Notes under the pieces: generated by a model | The model's input: only the letters and a program-made list of their open reading frames with translations | Told to the model about the DNA's origin: nothing | Databases searched by the model: none | Position numbers and translations under genes: made by a program | Source of the DNA: Thermococcus celer Vu 13 = JCM 8558 | GTDB taxonomy: Archaea > Methanobacteriota_B > Thermococci > Thermococcales > Thermococcaceae | Length of the DNA stretch: 64,000 bases | Assembly: GCF_002214365.1 (NCBI RefSeq) | Contig: NZ_CP014854.1 | Span: 496,001-560,000, forward strand | Direction of reading: 5' to 3' | In this document: positions 9,131 through 17,349 of the stretch, in pieces | Layout: the number at the start of each line of letters is the position of its first letter | How positions within the stretch are numbered: the stretch's first letter is position 1

Positions 9131-10002
9131 ACCTTCCAACCGGCTCCGAGATATTCGAGCCCAAGAGGCCGGGGAGCGAGGACGTCGCCTGGTGCCCCGG
9201 ATGCGGTAACTTCGGCATAAGGAATATACTCATCTCCGCTTTAGCCGAGCTCGGGTTGAAACCTCATCAGGTCGCCATCGTCAGCGGTATCGGGCAGGCC
9301 GCCAAGATGCCCCACTACATCAACGCCAACGGTTACCACACGCTCCACGGCAGGGCGATCCCGATAGCCACCGGCCTGAAGGCGGCGAATCCCGAGCTGA
9401 CCGTCATAGCCGAGGGCGGGGACGGCGACATGTACGCCGAGGGCGGCAACCACCTGCTCCACGCCACCAGGAGGAACCCGGACATAACCGTCCTCATCCA
9501 CGACAACCAGATATACGGCCTCACCAAGGGACAGGCGTCGCCGACGACGATGGTGGGCATGAAGACGCCGACCCAGCCCTGGGGTGTCTTCGAGGAGCCC
9601 TTCAACCCCATCGCCCTCGCGATAGCCATGGACGCCTCCTTCGTGGCGAGGACCTTCATGGGCTACTTCAGGGAGAGCGTCGAGATAATCAAGAGGGCGA
9701 TTCAGCACAGGGGTCTCGCCGTAGTCGATATCCTGCACCCCTGCGTCAGCTTCAACAAGGTGAACACCTACGCCTGGTACAGGGAGCACACCTACTGGAT
9801 GGAGGACGGGCCATTCGACAGGGAGGAAGCCTTCAAACGCGCCATAGAGACCGACCCGCTTCCGCTCGGTATATTCTACGTGAAGGAGAAGCCCACATTC
9901 GAGGAGAGCGTTCCAGCATACGGGGTCGAGAAAACACCATTGTGGAAGCGTGAGCCGAAGCTCGACCTCGTGGACGGCTTTTTGGAGGGGAAGAAGCTCT
10001 AA
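9127..10002 (+). CDS. 2-oxoacid:ferredoxin oxidoreductase, beta subunit (TPP-binding)
   Basis: The catalytic thiamine-diphosphate subunit, 291 aa. It has CPGCGNFGIRN near residues 22-32, where Cys residues ligate a [4Fe-4S] cluster; the TPP/Mg motif GGDGDMYAEGGNHLLHA near residue 97; HDNQIYGLTKGQASPT; and a conserved Cys in DILHPCVSFN. It is translationally coupled (ATGA overlap) to the gamma-alpha subunit, and together they form the active enzyme. The exact 2-oxoacid cannot be fixed from the sequence. Confidence 0.92.
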   Translation: MNLPTGSEIFEPKRPGSEDVAWCPGCGNFGIRNILISALAELGLKPHQVAIVSGIGQAAKMPHYINANGYHTLHGRAIPIATGLKAANPELTVIAEGGDGDMYAEGGNHLLHATRRNPDITVLIHDNQIYGLTKGQASPTTMVGMKTPTQPWGVFEEPFNPIALAIAMDASFVARTFMGYFRESVEIIKRAIQHRGLAVVDILHPCVSFNKVNTYAWYREHTYWMEDGPFDREEAFKRAIETDPLPLGIFYVKEKPTFEESVPAYGVEKTPLWKREPKLDLVDGFLEGKKL

Positions 10003-10055
10003 AAAGCTTTCATTTTTTGTTTCTTTCGGGTTTGAGAAACCGGAGGTGCACAGTC

Positions 10056-10508
10056 ATGGGGGTTGCTGAAAACGCCCCGGATTTCGTTCTGAAGGATCAG
10101 AAGGGTGAGGACTTTAGACTGAGCGATTTCAGGGGAAAGAAGGTCCTGCTGTCGTTCCATCCACTGGCCTGGACCGGTATATGCGAAAAGCAAATGAAGG
10201 CCCTCGAAGAGAACCACGAGCGCTTTGAGAGGCTCAACGTCGTCCCGGTCGGGATAAGCGTTGATCCCGTGCCGAGCAAGAAAGCCTGGGCCGAGCACAT
10301 GGGACTTAGAAAGCTCAGGATTCTGAGCGATTTCTGGCCGCACGGCGAGGTTGCGAAGCTCTACGGGCTGTTCCGCGAAAAGGAGGGCTTTTCGGAGAGG
10401 GCGAACGTCCTGATAGACGAAGAGGGAAAGGTGGCGTTCTTCAAGGTCTACCCGATAACGGAGGTGCCCGACCTGAAGGAGATATTCACCCTCCTTGAGG
10501 GAGAGTAA
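10056..10508 (+). CDS. Peroxiredoxin, single-cysteine
   Basis: Thiol peroxidase of the AhpC/BCP group, 150 aa. It reduces H2O2 and organic peroxides. The peroxidatic Cys is in FHPLAWTGICEKQM (residue ~47; the usual PxxxTxxC pattern with His-Pro). This is the only Cys in the protein, so recycling needs an external thiol partner. The start ATG has a strong GGAGGTG RBS, while an in-frame extension to 10017 has none. It precedes the flavodiiron protein gene, within the oxygen-defence region. Confidence 0.88.
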   Translation: MGVAENAPDFVLKDQKGEDFRLSDFRGKKVLLSFHPLAWTGICEKQMKALEENHERFERLNVVPVGISVDPVPSKKAWAEHMGLRKLRILSDFWPHGEVAKLYGLFREKEGFSERANVLIDEEGKVAFFKVYPITEVPDLKEIFTLLEGE

Positions 10509-10600
10509 AATCCTTCGAACCGGATTACCCAGCTCTGTCCTTAACCTTCCGTTGGGAAAGCCTTTTTATGCCCCCGCACCAAGTAGGTTCGGTGGTGGAA

Positions 10601-11830
10601 ATGCCGAGGATATGGGTCGAGAAGATACTCGACGAACCCGAACTCTACATAATGAGGATCGATGACGACAGGATAAGGTACTTCGAAGCCACGTGGGACA
10701 TCCCCGAGGGGATAACCTACAACGCCTACCTGATGAAGACGGGCGATGCGGTCGTTCTCTTCGACGCGTGGAAGGGGGAGTACACGGAGGAGTTCCTCGA
10801 GACGCTGAAAAAGCTGGTCGATCCAAAGGAGATAACCCACATCGTAACTCACCACACCGAACCCGACCACAGCGGCGCCATCCCCGCGCTTCTTGAGGCC
10901 AATGGGTACAGGGCCAAACTCATAGGAACCACCTTTGCCAAACGCTTCATGGAGGGCTTCTACGGGAAGAAGGTCGTCGAGAACTTCCACGCCATCAAGG
11001 ACGGCGAGGAGATGCGGATAGGGGGACGGACATTCCGCTTCATAACCGTCCCCTGGCTCCACTGGCCCGACACCATGATAACCTACGTCGTCGAGGACAA
11101 ACTCATCTTCAGTTGCGACGCGGGCGGCGGCTACGGGATGCCCGATGCAATAGACGACAGCGACGAAAAGGTCGTGCAGGAGTACCTGCCCCACGTGACG
11201 AAGTACGTCGTTACTGTCATCGGCCACTATCACAAGTACATCGTCCAGAACATCAAGAAGCTCAGGAGCCTCGGGATAGTCGAGGAGGCGAGGATGATAC
11301 TGCCAGGCCACGGCCTGATATGGCGGAGGAGCCCGACGAGGATATTCGAACACTACGAGGCCATCGGAGCCGGAAAACCGACGAAAGGCAAGGTCCTCGT
11401 CGTATACGACTCCATGTACGGCTTCGTCGAGAAGAGGATGAGGATAGTAATCGAGGAGCTCAAGAAGAACGGCCTTAACCCGGTCGTTTACAGGTTCACG
11501 GACAAGGAGGCACCGGCCGTGAGCGACGTTCTCGGAGAAGTGCCGGACAGCGAGGCTATAGTCATAGGCGCTTCCACCTACGAGGCCGAGATACACCCGA
11601 GGATACGCTACACCCTTTACGAGGTACTCGATAAAGCGAACTACGAGAAGCCCGTCCTCATCGTTGGAGCCTTCGGCTGGGCTGGCGTGGCCGGCAAGAA
11701 GATAGAGACCCTCATCTCGAGGAGCAAGTTCGACCTCGTTGACACCGTCGAGAGCCGCGGCATGCCCACGAAGGAGGACGAGGAGAAGCTCAGGGAAGGC
11801 GTCAGGAAGCTCATCACCTGGCTGGCCTGA
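10601..11830 (+). CDS. Flavodiiron protein (FprA type A flavoprotein)
   Basis: Reduces O2 to water (or NO to N2O) at a diiron site, with FMN in a flavodoxin domain; the electron donor is usually rubredoxin, encoded downstream. It is 409 aa. The N-terminal metallo-beta-lactamase domain has the diiron motif HHTEPDHSGAIP near residue 84, the PWLHWPDTM segment and a Asp in FSCDAGGGYG; GHGLIW is near residue 235. The flavodoxin domain starts near 265 with VVYDSMYGFVEK. Start: ATG at 10601 after GGTGGTGGAA. Domain order and length match the family. Confidence 0.93.
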   Translation: MPRIWVEKILDEPELYIMRIDDDRIRYFEATWDIPEGITYNAYLMKTGDAVVLFDAWKGEYTEEFLETLKKLVDPKEITHIVTHHTEPDHSGAIPALLEANGYRAKLIGTTFAKRFMEGFYGKKVVENFHAIKDGEEMRIGGRTFRFITVPWLHWPDTMITYVVEDKLIFSCDAGGGYGMPDAIDDSDEKVVQEYLPHVTKYVVTVIGHYHKYIVQNIKKLRSLGIVEEARMILPGHGLIWRRSPTRIFEHYEAIGAGKPTKGKVLVVYDSMYGFVEKRMRIVIEELKKNGLNPVVYRFTDKEAPAVSDVLGEVPDSEAIVIGASTYEAEIHPRIRYTLYEVLDKANYEKPVLIVGAFGWAGVAGKKIETLISRSKFDLVDTVESRGMPTKEDEEKLREGVRKLITWLA

Positions 11831-11860
11831 ACCTTTCATTTTTCTCGTTTCCCCAAGTAT

Positions 11861-11869
11861 GCTTAAATA
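11861..11869 (+). promoter_or_regulatory. TATA box of ferritin-like/NROR operon
   Basis: GCTTAAATA sits 41 nt before the ATG at 11903 and follows a T-rich stretch that ends the flavodiiron gene. Confidence 0.5.
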
Positions 11870-11902
11870 CCACGGATAAGATAACTAAGTGTGGTGATGC
11901 GT

Positions 11903-12442
11903 ATGGAAGATATTCTTGAGAAGCTTGCCGGACTTTCCCTCCGGGAAGTGCTGGGCTATGCGATTGCCTCGGAAGAGGGGGCAAGGGACTTTTACACACA
12001 CCTCGCGTCAAAGAGCGGCGCCCTCCTCGGGGAGTTCTTCAGGGACCTCGCCAGGGCCGAGGAGAACCACAAGAGGATACTCCTCCGGCTGTATAGCGGA
12101 CTCTTTGGAGAGGAAGAATACCCCGTCCCAGAGGGGATCCCCCTCGCGGAGACGAGCGTGAAGGTCGATACAGTCGCAAACCTCATAGAGGCCATGAGAG
12201 TTGCCCTCGAGAACGAAAAGAACGCGGAGAGGATCTACTCCCACCTCGCCGAGAGAGTCCCGGAAGAGAGGGGCATATTCAAATTCCTGGCGGCCCAGGA
12301 AAAGGCCCACTATGCGGCAATACGGAGCCATACGGAGTACCTGGAGGACGTGACCCAGGGAGAGGCTGAGTACGTGAACGCGCCGGTTGAGTTCCTCAAC
12401 ACCCAGCTGGAGCTCTACCTCGGCCCTCACACCAGGCCGTGA
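11903..12442 (+). CDS. Rubrerythrin-like ferritin-superfamily protein
   Basis: Ferritin-like four-helix protein of 179 aa with two ExxH-type repeats: EEGARDFYTHLA, RAEENHKRIL, ENEKNAERIYSHLA, and AAQEKAHYAAI. These are the spaced Glu/His ligands expected for a diiron centre. No rubredoxin domain is present. The likely role is peroxide or iron handling, electrons coming from rubredoxin or NROR. The start at 11903 is preceded by GGTGAT; the GTG at 11891 is within the RBS region. It lies 9 nt before the NROR gene and is probably in the same operon. Confidence 0.82.
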   Translation: MEDILEKLAGLSLREVLGYAIASEEGARDFYTHLASKSGALLGEFFRDLARAEENHKRILLRLYSGLFGEEEYPVPEGIPLAETSVKVDTVANLIEAMRVALENEKNAERIYSHLAERVPEERGIFKFLAAQEKAHYAAIRSHTEYLEDVTQGEAEYVNAPVEFLNTQLELYLGPHTRP

Positions 12443-12451
12443 GGTGGTAGT

Positions 12452-13534
12452 GTGGGGGTCGTCGTAGTCGGCAACGGACCCGGTGGCCTCGAGCTGGCGA
12501 AGAACTTAAGCGGAGAATTCGACGTGACCATAGTCGAGAGGGAGAGCCTCCCCGGTTACTCCAAACCGATGCTGAGCCACTACATAGCTGGCTTTATCCC
12601 CGAGGAGAAGCTCTTTCCTTATCCCCTTGACTGGTACGAGAACCGGGGAATAAAACTCCTTCTCGGTACAGAGGCGAGGCTCATCGATAGATCCCGGAAG
12701 GTTCTCGTTACAGATAGAGGTGAGGTGCCCTACGATGCCCTCGTGATAGCGACCGGTGCAAGGGCCCGGGAGCCCTCCGTTCCGGGGGGAGAGTACATCC
12801 TGACGCTCAGAACCCTCAGCGATGCCAAACGGATAAGGGCGCGCCTCGAGGATGAGGGCGAGATAACCGTCCTCGGCGGAGGTTTCATAGCGCTCGAACT
12901 CGCCGGGAACCTCGCCAAAGCTGGCTACACCGTGAAGCTAATTCACAGGGGGAGAACCCTTCTACGCTTGGATGAAGAGCTGAGCGAAATCATAAGGGCG
13001 AGGCTCGAGAACGCTGGAGTCGAGTTCCACCTTGAGACGAGCGTCCTCGGGGCCGACGAGACCGGGCTGAGAACTGATAAAGGCTACATCCCCGGAAGGC
13101 TGAAGGTCTGCGCCTTCGGAATAGTCCCCAACAGGGAACTGGCCGTGAGGAGCGGCATCCACGCCGGCAGGGGAATAATGATTGATGACCACCTTCGGAC
13201 ATCCGCAAAGGACGTCTACGCGGTGGGGGACTGCGCCGAACTTAACGGCTTTATCGGTGGAACGGCCAAGGCGGCCGTGGAGCAGGCGAGGGTTCTCTCG
13301 AGGATACTGAAGGGTGAAGACGAACGTTACGAGCCCTTCCGCTCGGCGTTCTTCAAGTTCGCCGATTTAAACGTCGCCATCATCGGAAAGACGGAGGGGC
13401 GCGGCGAGTGGCTCGATGGGAAGGCCAGGGTTTTCCGCGAGGGGGAAAAAGTCGTTGGAGCCGTCGTTTTCGATGACCTAAGGGAGGCAATGAAGCTCGA
13501 AAGGACCATCAAAGAGGGTTTACCCGTTAACTGA
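12452..13534 (+). CDS. NAD(P)H:rubredoxin oxidoreductase
   Basis: FAD protein that passes electrons from NAD(P)H to rubredoxin, feeding superoxide reductase, rubrerythrin and flavodiiron protein. It is 360 aa, close to the Pyrococcus enzyme. FAD dinucleotide motif [16 protein letters not shown] at the N-terminus; second NAD(P) motif [17 protein letters not shown] near residue 138; FAD-binding [11 protein letters not shown] near 255. GTG start with GAGGTGGTAG before it. A small C-terminal domain is present. Members of this pyridine nucleotide disulfide family can use other partners, but the neighbourhood strongly supports rubredoxin. Confidence 0.88.
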   Translation: MGVVVVGNGPGGLELAKNLSGEFDVTIVERESLPGYSKPMLSHYIAGFIPEEKLFPYPLDWYENRGIKLLLGTEARLIDRSRKVLVTDRGEVPYDALVIATGARAREPSVPGGEYILTLRTLSDAKRIRARLEDEGEITVLGGGFIALELAGNLAKAGYTVKLIHRGRTLLRLDEELSEIIRARLENAGVEFHLETSVLGADETGLRTDKGYIPGRLKVCAFGIVPNRELAVRSGIHAGRGIMIDDHLRTSAKDVYAVGDCAELNGFIGGTAKAAVEQARVLSRILKGEDERYEPFRSAFFKFADLNVAIIGKTEGRGEWLDGKARVFREGEKVVGAVVFDDLREAMKLERTIKEGLPVN

Positions 13535-13569
13535 ATCAAGGGGTTCATTAAACCTCTGGTTTGGAAAAT

Positions 13570-13579
13570 CGTTATATAC
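13570..13579 (+). promoter_or_regulatory. TATA box of rubrerythrin gene
   Basis: CGTTATATACC, with purine-rich AAAA upstream, lies about 50 nt before the rubrerythrin start. Confidence 0.5.
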
Positions 13580-13624
13580 CCCCTGCACCGAAATACCAAT
13601 GCAACGACTCTGCAGGTGGGACTT

Positions 13625-14140
13625 ATGGTTGTGAAAAAGAAGATGACCCGGAAGTTTCTGGAGGAAGCCTTCGCCGGCGAAAGCATGGCCCACATGAGGT
13701 ACCTCATCTTCGCAGAGCAGGCGGAGAGGGAAGGGTTCCCCAACATAGCCAAGCTCTTCAGGGCCATCGCCCACGCCGAGTTCGTCCATGCCAAGAACCA
13801 CTTCAGGGCCTTGGGAAACATCGGGAAGACCCCCGAGAACCTTCAGGCGGGCATTGACGGCGAGACCTACGAGGTCGAGGAGATGTACCCCGTCTTCCAC
13901 AACGCCGCCGAGTTCCAGGGCGAGAAGGAAGCGGTTAGGACGACCCACTACGCCCTCGAGGCGGAGAAGATACACGCCGGGCTCTACGCCAGGGCCAAAG
14001 AGATGGCCGAGAGCGGGAAGGACGTCGAAATAAAGAAGGTCTACATCTGCCCCGTTTGCGGATACACCGCCGTTGACGAGGCCCCCGAGTACTGCCCGGT
14101 CTGCGGGGCACCAAGGGACAAGTTCGTGGTCTTCGAGTGA
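13625..14140 (+). CDS. Rubrerythrin
   Basis: Peroxide reductase of anaerobes, 171 aa. The N-terminal diiron four-helix domain has FAGESMAHMRYLIFA and AIAHAEFVHAKNHF (first ExxH), then MYPVFHNAAEFQ and YALEAEKIHAGLY (second ExxH). The C-terminal rubredoxin-like domain has two CPVCG knuckles (CPVCGYTAVDEAPEYCPVCG, residues ~143-163). Start ATG at 13625 with AGGTGGG. It heads the rubrerythrin-rubredoxin-SOR group. Confidence 0.95.
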   Translation: MVVKKKMTRKFLEEAFAGESMAHMRYLIFAEQAEREGFPNIAKLFRAIAHAEFVHAKNHFRALGNIGKTPENLQAGIDGETYEVEEMYPVFHNAAEFQGEKEAVRTTHYALEAEKIHAGLYARAKEMAESGKDVEIKKVYICPVCGYTAVDEAPEYCPVCGAPRDKFVVFE

Positions 14141-14160
14141 ACTTTTCGCTTTTTCATTTC
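14141..14160 (+). terminator. T-rich terminator after rubrerythrin
   Basis: Three T runs (CTTTTCGC, TTTTTC, ATTTC) follow the stop and precede a new TATA box; archaeal transcription commonly ends in such T-rich tracts. Confidence 0.4.
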
Positions 14161-14176
14161 TCGGGTTTGAGGCGCA

Positions 14177-14188
14177 AACCTTATAAGG
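14177..14188 (+). promoter_or_regulatory. TATA box of rubredoxin-superoxide reductase operon
   Basis: AAACCTTATAAG matches BRE/TATA and lies about 35-40 nt before the rubredoxin ATG. Confidence 0.6.
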
Positions 14189-14220
14189 TTGGACTAATAA
14201 CATTAGGGTGGTGAAAGGAA

Positions 14221-14382
14221 ATGGCCAAGTGGAAATGCATAGTCTGTGGATACATCTACGACGAGGACGAGGGCGACCCCGACAGTGGGATCGAGCCCGG
14301 AACCAAGTTCGAGGACCTCCCTGACGACTGGGTCTGCCCGCTCTGCGGGGCCCCGAAGGACATGTTTGAAAAGATAGAGTGA
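14221..14382 (+). CDS. Rubredoxin
   Basis: Small one-iron electron carrier of 53 aa. It starts [20 protein letters not shown] and has a second knuckle [13 protein letters not shown], giving the four Cys (CxxCG ... CPxCGAP) that bind iron. RBS GGTGGTGAAAGG precedes the ATG. It overlaps the leader of the superoxide reductase gene, and should donate electrons to it and to the flavodiiron protein and rubrerythrin, itself reduced by NROR. Confidence 0.96.
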   Translation: MAKWKCIVCGYIYDEDEGDPDSGIEPGTKFEDLPDDWVCPLCGAPKDMFEKIE

Positions 14383-14392
14383 GGTGGTGGAG

Positions 14393-14740
14393 ATGCTGAG
14401 CGGAACCATAAAGAGTGGTGATTGGACCGGGGAGAAGCACGTCCCCGTTATAGAGTACGAGAAGGAGGGGGACCTCGTCAAGGTCGAGGTTCAGGTCGGC
14501 AAGGAGATACCGCACCCGAACACCCCCGAGCACCACATCGCATGGATAGAGCTCTACTTCCACCCCGAGGACGGAAACTTCCCGATACTCGTCGGCAGGG
14601 CCGAGTTCACGAACCACACCGACCCGCTCACCGAGCCGAGGGCGGTCTTCTTCTTCAGGACTGGCAAGAAGGGCAAGCTCCAGGCCCTGAGCTACTGCAA
14701 CATCCACGGCCTCTGGGAGAACGAGGTCGCGCTCGAGTGA
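14393..14740 (+). CDS. Superoxide reductase (neelaredoxin type)
   Basis: Reduces superoxide to H2O2 at a mononuclear Fe(His)4Cys centre. The product is 115 aa, one domain, without the desulforedoxin N-terminus. Ligands visible: E and H in TGEKHVPVIEY (~14-16), HPNTPEHHIAWIEL (~41-48) and CNIHG near residue 103. Start ATG at 14393 after GAGGTGGTGGAG. It sits 10 nt after rubredoxin, its reductant, in a classic anaerobic superoxide-defence operon. Confidence 0.95.
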   Translation: MLSGTIKSGDWTGEKHVPVIEYEKEGDLVKVEVQVGKEIPHPNTPEHHIAWIELYFHPEDGNFPILVGRAEFTNHTDPLTEPRAVFFFRTGKKGKLQALSYCNIHGLWENEVALE

Positions 14741-14828
14741 TCTTTCGTTTCGCCCCAACCCCGTTCTATTTTTGTCTTTCCGGAAGGTTTATCTACGGCG
14801 CCGTTGAAGTATCCTAAATCGTTACGGG

Positions 14829-15443
14829 ATGAAGATGATGAACCCATACCACGTTATCATGAGCATCGGGGGACTCCTCGTCCTCACGGGCATTTTTCTA
14901 ACCTGGAACCTATCCCGGGAGATCGAGAGGTTCCGACTTGGGACCAGGCGCGTCTCAGCCTTCATGTTCCTCGGCGGCCTTCTGACGGCACTGGCGTTCG
15001 TTGAGCTGATGGCCGGAATGGGAACGGAGACGATGGCACTTCCCGCCATCCTCGGGCCGGCACTGATAGTCTACGCCCTCTCTGAGAGCGGTCTCGTGAG
15101 GGCAAAGCTCGAAATGCTCCTTCAGGTGGCCGTAATAGTGGGCTCGCTCGTGCTGGGCGGGAACGGGACCCTCTACCTAATCGAGTCGTTCTCGGCGATG
15201 GCCATCGTGGTTCTCATGGACGCGGTGGCGTTCTACGTCCACACGCCCGAGCGGTACGGAAGGCTCGCGAGGCTCTCGGCATGGACGTTTACCCTCTTCG
15301 TACCGTTGAACATGCTGGAACCCGGAAACGTGGCGGCCATGGTGCTGTACCTCTCCTCGACGGTTCTCTGGGTCTCGATACTCGCTGGACTCCACGGCGT
15401 CCTGAGGGAGCGCTTCCCCAGAACTGTCCAGGAAAGCTTATAA
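14829..15443 (+). CDS. Polytopic membrane protein of unknown function
   Basis: Protein of about 204 aa with some six hydrophobic segments, beginning MIS GGLLVLTGIFL-type and including LLQVAVIVGSLVLGG and TLFVPLNMLEPGNVAAMVL. No catalytic motif is seen. The start is uncertain: ATGs at 14829, 14835 and 14838 are close together and the RBS is weak. TATA-like GGTTTATC is near 14785. It lies upstream of two MIP18-family genes and a ferritin-like gene with small gaps, so an operon linked to Fe-S or iron handling is possible. I do not recognise the family. Confidence 0.7.
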   Translation: MKMMNPYHVIMSIGGLLVLTGIFLTWNLSREIERFRLGTRRVSAFMFLGGLLTALAFVELMAGMGTETMALPAILGPALIVYALSESGLVRAKLEMLLQVAVIVGSLVLGGNGTLYLIESFSAMAIVVLMDAVAFYVHTPERYGRLARLSAWTFTLFVPLNMLEPGNVAAMVLYLSSTVLWVSILAGLHGVLRERFPRTVQESL

Positions 15444-15474
15444 CCGTGCAATCCAACGTTCACAGGGTGAGAAG

Positions 15475-15834
15475 ATGAAGGTTTACATGCCGGGTAGGGA
15501 GTGGCCGGAGCACTACAGGGCCGTTTTAAACGAGCTCGCGGGGATAATCGACCCCGTAACCGGGGGGGACATCCTGGATTCAGGGGTCGTTGCCGGTCTG
15601 GAGGTTGGCGATGATACCCTGAAGGTCTGGCTCAACTTCGAGAGCCACGCGGAGTACAACATGACCGGGGAGAGCGCGATAGCTTACTCAAAGATAATCG
15701 GCGACATAATCGAGCGCTTCGCCCTTGTGAAGTTCCAGAACGTCTACGTTTACGACCTCAAGAACAATCCGGTGGGGGTTTTTGAGAACAGGGGGAGATA
15801 CACCATCGAGGAAGTAACCCCGGAGAGGGTGTGA
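15475..15834 (+). CDS. MIP18/DUF59-family protein, Cys-less
   Basis: Product of 119 aa. EWPEHYRAVLNELAGIIDPVTGGDILDSGVVAGLEV matches the DUF59/MIP18 N-terminal pattern (xxIxDPExGxxIxxxGLVxxxxV). In family members working in Fe-S assembly a Cys follows the second beta-strand; here the region reads NFESHAEYNMTGES without Cys. RBS is GGTGAGAAG. One nucleotide separates it from the next MIP18 gene. The role is probably Fe-S protein maturation or a non-catalytic partner. Confidence 0.7.
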   Translation: MKVYMPGREWPEHYRAVLNELAGIIDPVTGGDILDSGVVAGLEVGDDTLKVWLNFESHAEYNMTGESAIAYSKIIGDIIERFALVKFQNVYVYDLKNNPVGVFENRGRYTIEEVTPERV

Positions 15835-15835
15835 C

Positions 15836-16183
15836 ATGGGCCTTTTCGGATTCCTAAAGAAAAAGGCGCCCGAGAGGGGACCCAAGAAGGAACTGCCCCC
15901 TGAGGTCTCGAGGGTCGTTGAGACCCTCCGGAACGTTAAAGATCCTGAGACGGGACTGGACATAGTGGATGAGGGCCTCGTTTACGGACTGACCGTGAAC
16001 GGCGATGAAGTTGATGTTTTCCTCCTCCTGGCCCGCTCAACGCCGGAGTGCCACTTCTGCCAGGTGCTGGCGGTAAACGTTCAGAGGAGGATCCTCGAGG
16101 ACACGGTCCGGATTCTCAAGGAGGAAGGGTTTAAGAGGGTTAAGATCTATAATGAACTCGGACTGCTGCTTGAGGAGGGATAA
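15836..16183 (+). CDS. MIP18/DUF59-family Fe-S assembly protein with Cys pair
   Basis: Product of 115 aa. After a basic N-terminus (MGLFGFLKKKAPERGPKKEL) it has the family signature NVKDPETGLDIVDEGLVYGLTV, then LLARSTPECHFCQVL with two Cys where family members keep the cluster-binding Cys. Predicted to act in Fe-S cluster assembly or transfer. It follows the Cys-less paralogue and precedes a ferritin-like gene by 2 nt. Together they form a compact iron/Fe-S operon from 14.8 to 16.7 kb. Confidence 0.78.
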   Translation: MGLFGFLKKKAPERGPKKELPPEVSRVVETLRNVKDPETGLDIVDEGLVYGLTVNGDEVDVFLLLARSTPECHFCQVLAVNVQRRILEDTVRILKEEGFKRVKIYNELGLLLEEG

Positions 16184-16185
16184 CT

Positions 16186-16707
16186 ATGGTTCCAGAACTT
16201 GATGAGGGGCTTCCCCTCGAGAGGATTAAGGACTTCTCCCTTGAGGAACTCCTCGGGATGGCCATAAAGGCCGAGATAGGCGCCAGGAAGTTCTACGAAA
16301 GCCTCGCCGAGAGGATTGATATCGAGGCCCTGAAGGAGAAGATCCAGTGGCTGGCAGGGGAGGAGGGCAAACACGAGGCCCTGCTGAGGAGGATGTACGG
16401 GACGATGTTCCCGGGGAAGGAAGTCGTCTTCCCGAAGGAGCACATAGGGCCCGAACTGAGACCCGTCGCCAGGGAGCTCCATGGCGTACAGGACATCATA
16501 GACCTCATCCGCTGGGCCATGAAGGCCGAGGAGATAGCCGCCCACTTCTACGAGGAGCTTGAGAAGATAGTTGACACGGAGGAGAAGAAGAGGCTCATGC
16601 GCTACCTCAGCGACATGGAGAAGGGCCACTACTACACCCTCAGGGCGGAGTACGAGCTCCTCCTCGACTGGGAGATGTACGGCCAGATGATGCACGTCGG
16701 CCCGTGA
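16186..16707 (+). CDS. Rubrerythrin-like ferritin-superfamily protein
   Basis: Product of 173 aa with two helix-pair repeats: KAEIGARKFYESLAERI, LAGEEGKHEALLRRMYG, KAEEIAAHFYEELEKI and LSDMEKGHYYTLRAEYELL. The Glu/ExxH pattern is that of a diiron ferritin-like domain; no rubredoxin domain. Start ATG at 16186 after GAGGAGGGATAACT. The C-terminus ends EMYGQMMHVGP, where an intrinsic hairpin terminator overlaps the stop codon. It could be a peroxidase or iron sequestration protein. It resembles the proteins at 11903 and 17667. Confidence 0.8.
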   Translation: MVPELDEGLPLERIKDFSLEELLGMAIKAEIGARKFYESLAERIDIEALKEKIQWLAGEEGKHEALLRRMYGTMFPGKEVVFPKEHIGPELRPVARELHGVQDIIDLIRWAMKAEEIAAHFYEELEKIVDTEEKKRLMRYLSDMEKGHYYTLRAEYELLLDWEMYGQMMHVGP

Positions 16708-16720
16708 TCGGGCGTTTTTT
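16700..16720 (+). terminator. Hairpin plus T-run terminator
   Basis: GCCCG (16700-16704), loop TGAT, CGGGC (16709-16713), then G and six T. The stem overlaps the stop of the ferritin-like gene, and the T run gives a clear end to the 14.8-16.7 kb operon. Confidence 0.65.
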
Positions 16721-16781
16721 GAATTTTATCGAAATTTTGTAAACCGTGAACCATCTAAGGAAAATTTTAAAGAAGAGCGGT

Positions 16782-17225
16782 TCACTCTTTATACTTCGCT
16801 ATCAGCTCGGCCAGAATCCTGTGGTGCTCCCTCTCGTTCTCGACGAGAGCCTCGGCGATACCCTTGAAGAGCGGGTGGGTCATCTTCTCGGCCATCTTCT
16901 GGTAAGTTTTTATCATGTCCTTCTCTATCTCGAGGTGCATCTCGGCGAAGCGCTTGACGAGGGCCCTCTGCTCTGGGGTGAGCTCCACCTCCTTAAGCTC
17001 TGAAACGGCCCCTTCTCCGGCGAGCTTCTCCAGCTCCTTTTGGGCCTCCAGAATGGCCTGCATCAGGTGCTTGTGGATCACCGTGTCGACCGCTATCCTG
17101 CCGACGCCCTCCTCTACCTTCGTATACCTGAGACCCTGCCCTCGGATGAGGCCGAGCCCATCGGTGTAGCTCGCGGCGGCCTTCTTTTCTATCTCGTAGG
17201 CCTTCTTAACAAGGGGTTCAACCAT
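16782..17225 (-). CDS. Ferritin-like domain protein
   Basis: Product of 147 aa, highly helical. Segments KAYEIEKKAAASYTDGL, AVDTVIHKHLMQAI, EMHLEIEKDMIKTYQKMAEK and LVENEREHHRIL give the ferritin-like Glu/His spacing, though the first ligand set is less canonical than in the neighbours. The start at 17225 has GGTGATG six nt before it; in-frame GTG/ATG codons further upstream lack an RBS. Transcribed opposite to the preceding operon. The function is probably iron or peroxide related; not assigned further. Confidence 0.72.
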   Translation of the reverse strand: MVEPLVKKAYEIEKKAAASYTDGLGLIRGQGLRYTKVEEGVGRIAVDTVIHKHLMQAILEAQKELEKLAGEGAVSELKEVELTPEQRALVKRFAEMHLEIEKDMIKTYQKMAEKMTHPLFKGIAEALVENEREHHRILAELIAKYKE

Positions 17226-17349
17226 GGACATCACCATAACCATATGAACATCGAACCCTAATAACGTTTTTCATTGGCCACAACGGTTCATCAAGATGAG
17301 TTCAATGGACGGGAATCGAAGGAACGGCACAGAAAAGGGAAGGGAGAGC

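Noticed and set aside
10505-10535. tRNA T-loop-like CTTCGAACC motif after the peroxiredoxin gene
   Set aside because: No acceptor, D or anticodon arms fit; just a short inverted repeat. No tRNA or rRNA gene was recognised anywhere in the window.
10541-11839. 432-codon minus-strand frame opposite the flavodiiron gene
   Set aside because: It is a shadow of a G+C-rich gene on the plus strand, with Leu/Val/Asp/His-rich composition, no RBS and no family features.
13520-14758. 412-codon minus-strand frame across rubrerythrin, rubredoxin and superoxide reductase
   Set aside because: Antisense to three well-supported genes; low-complexity composition and no start signal.
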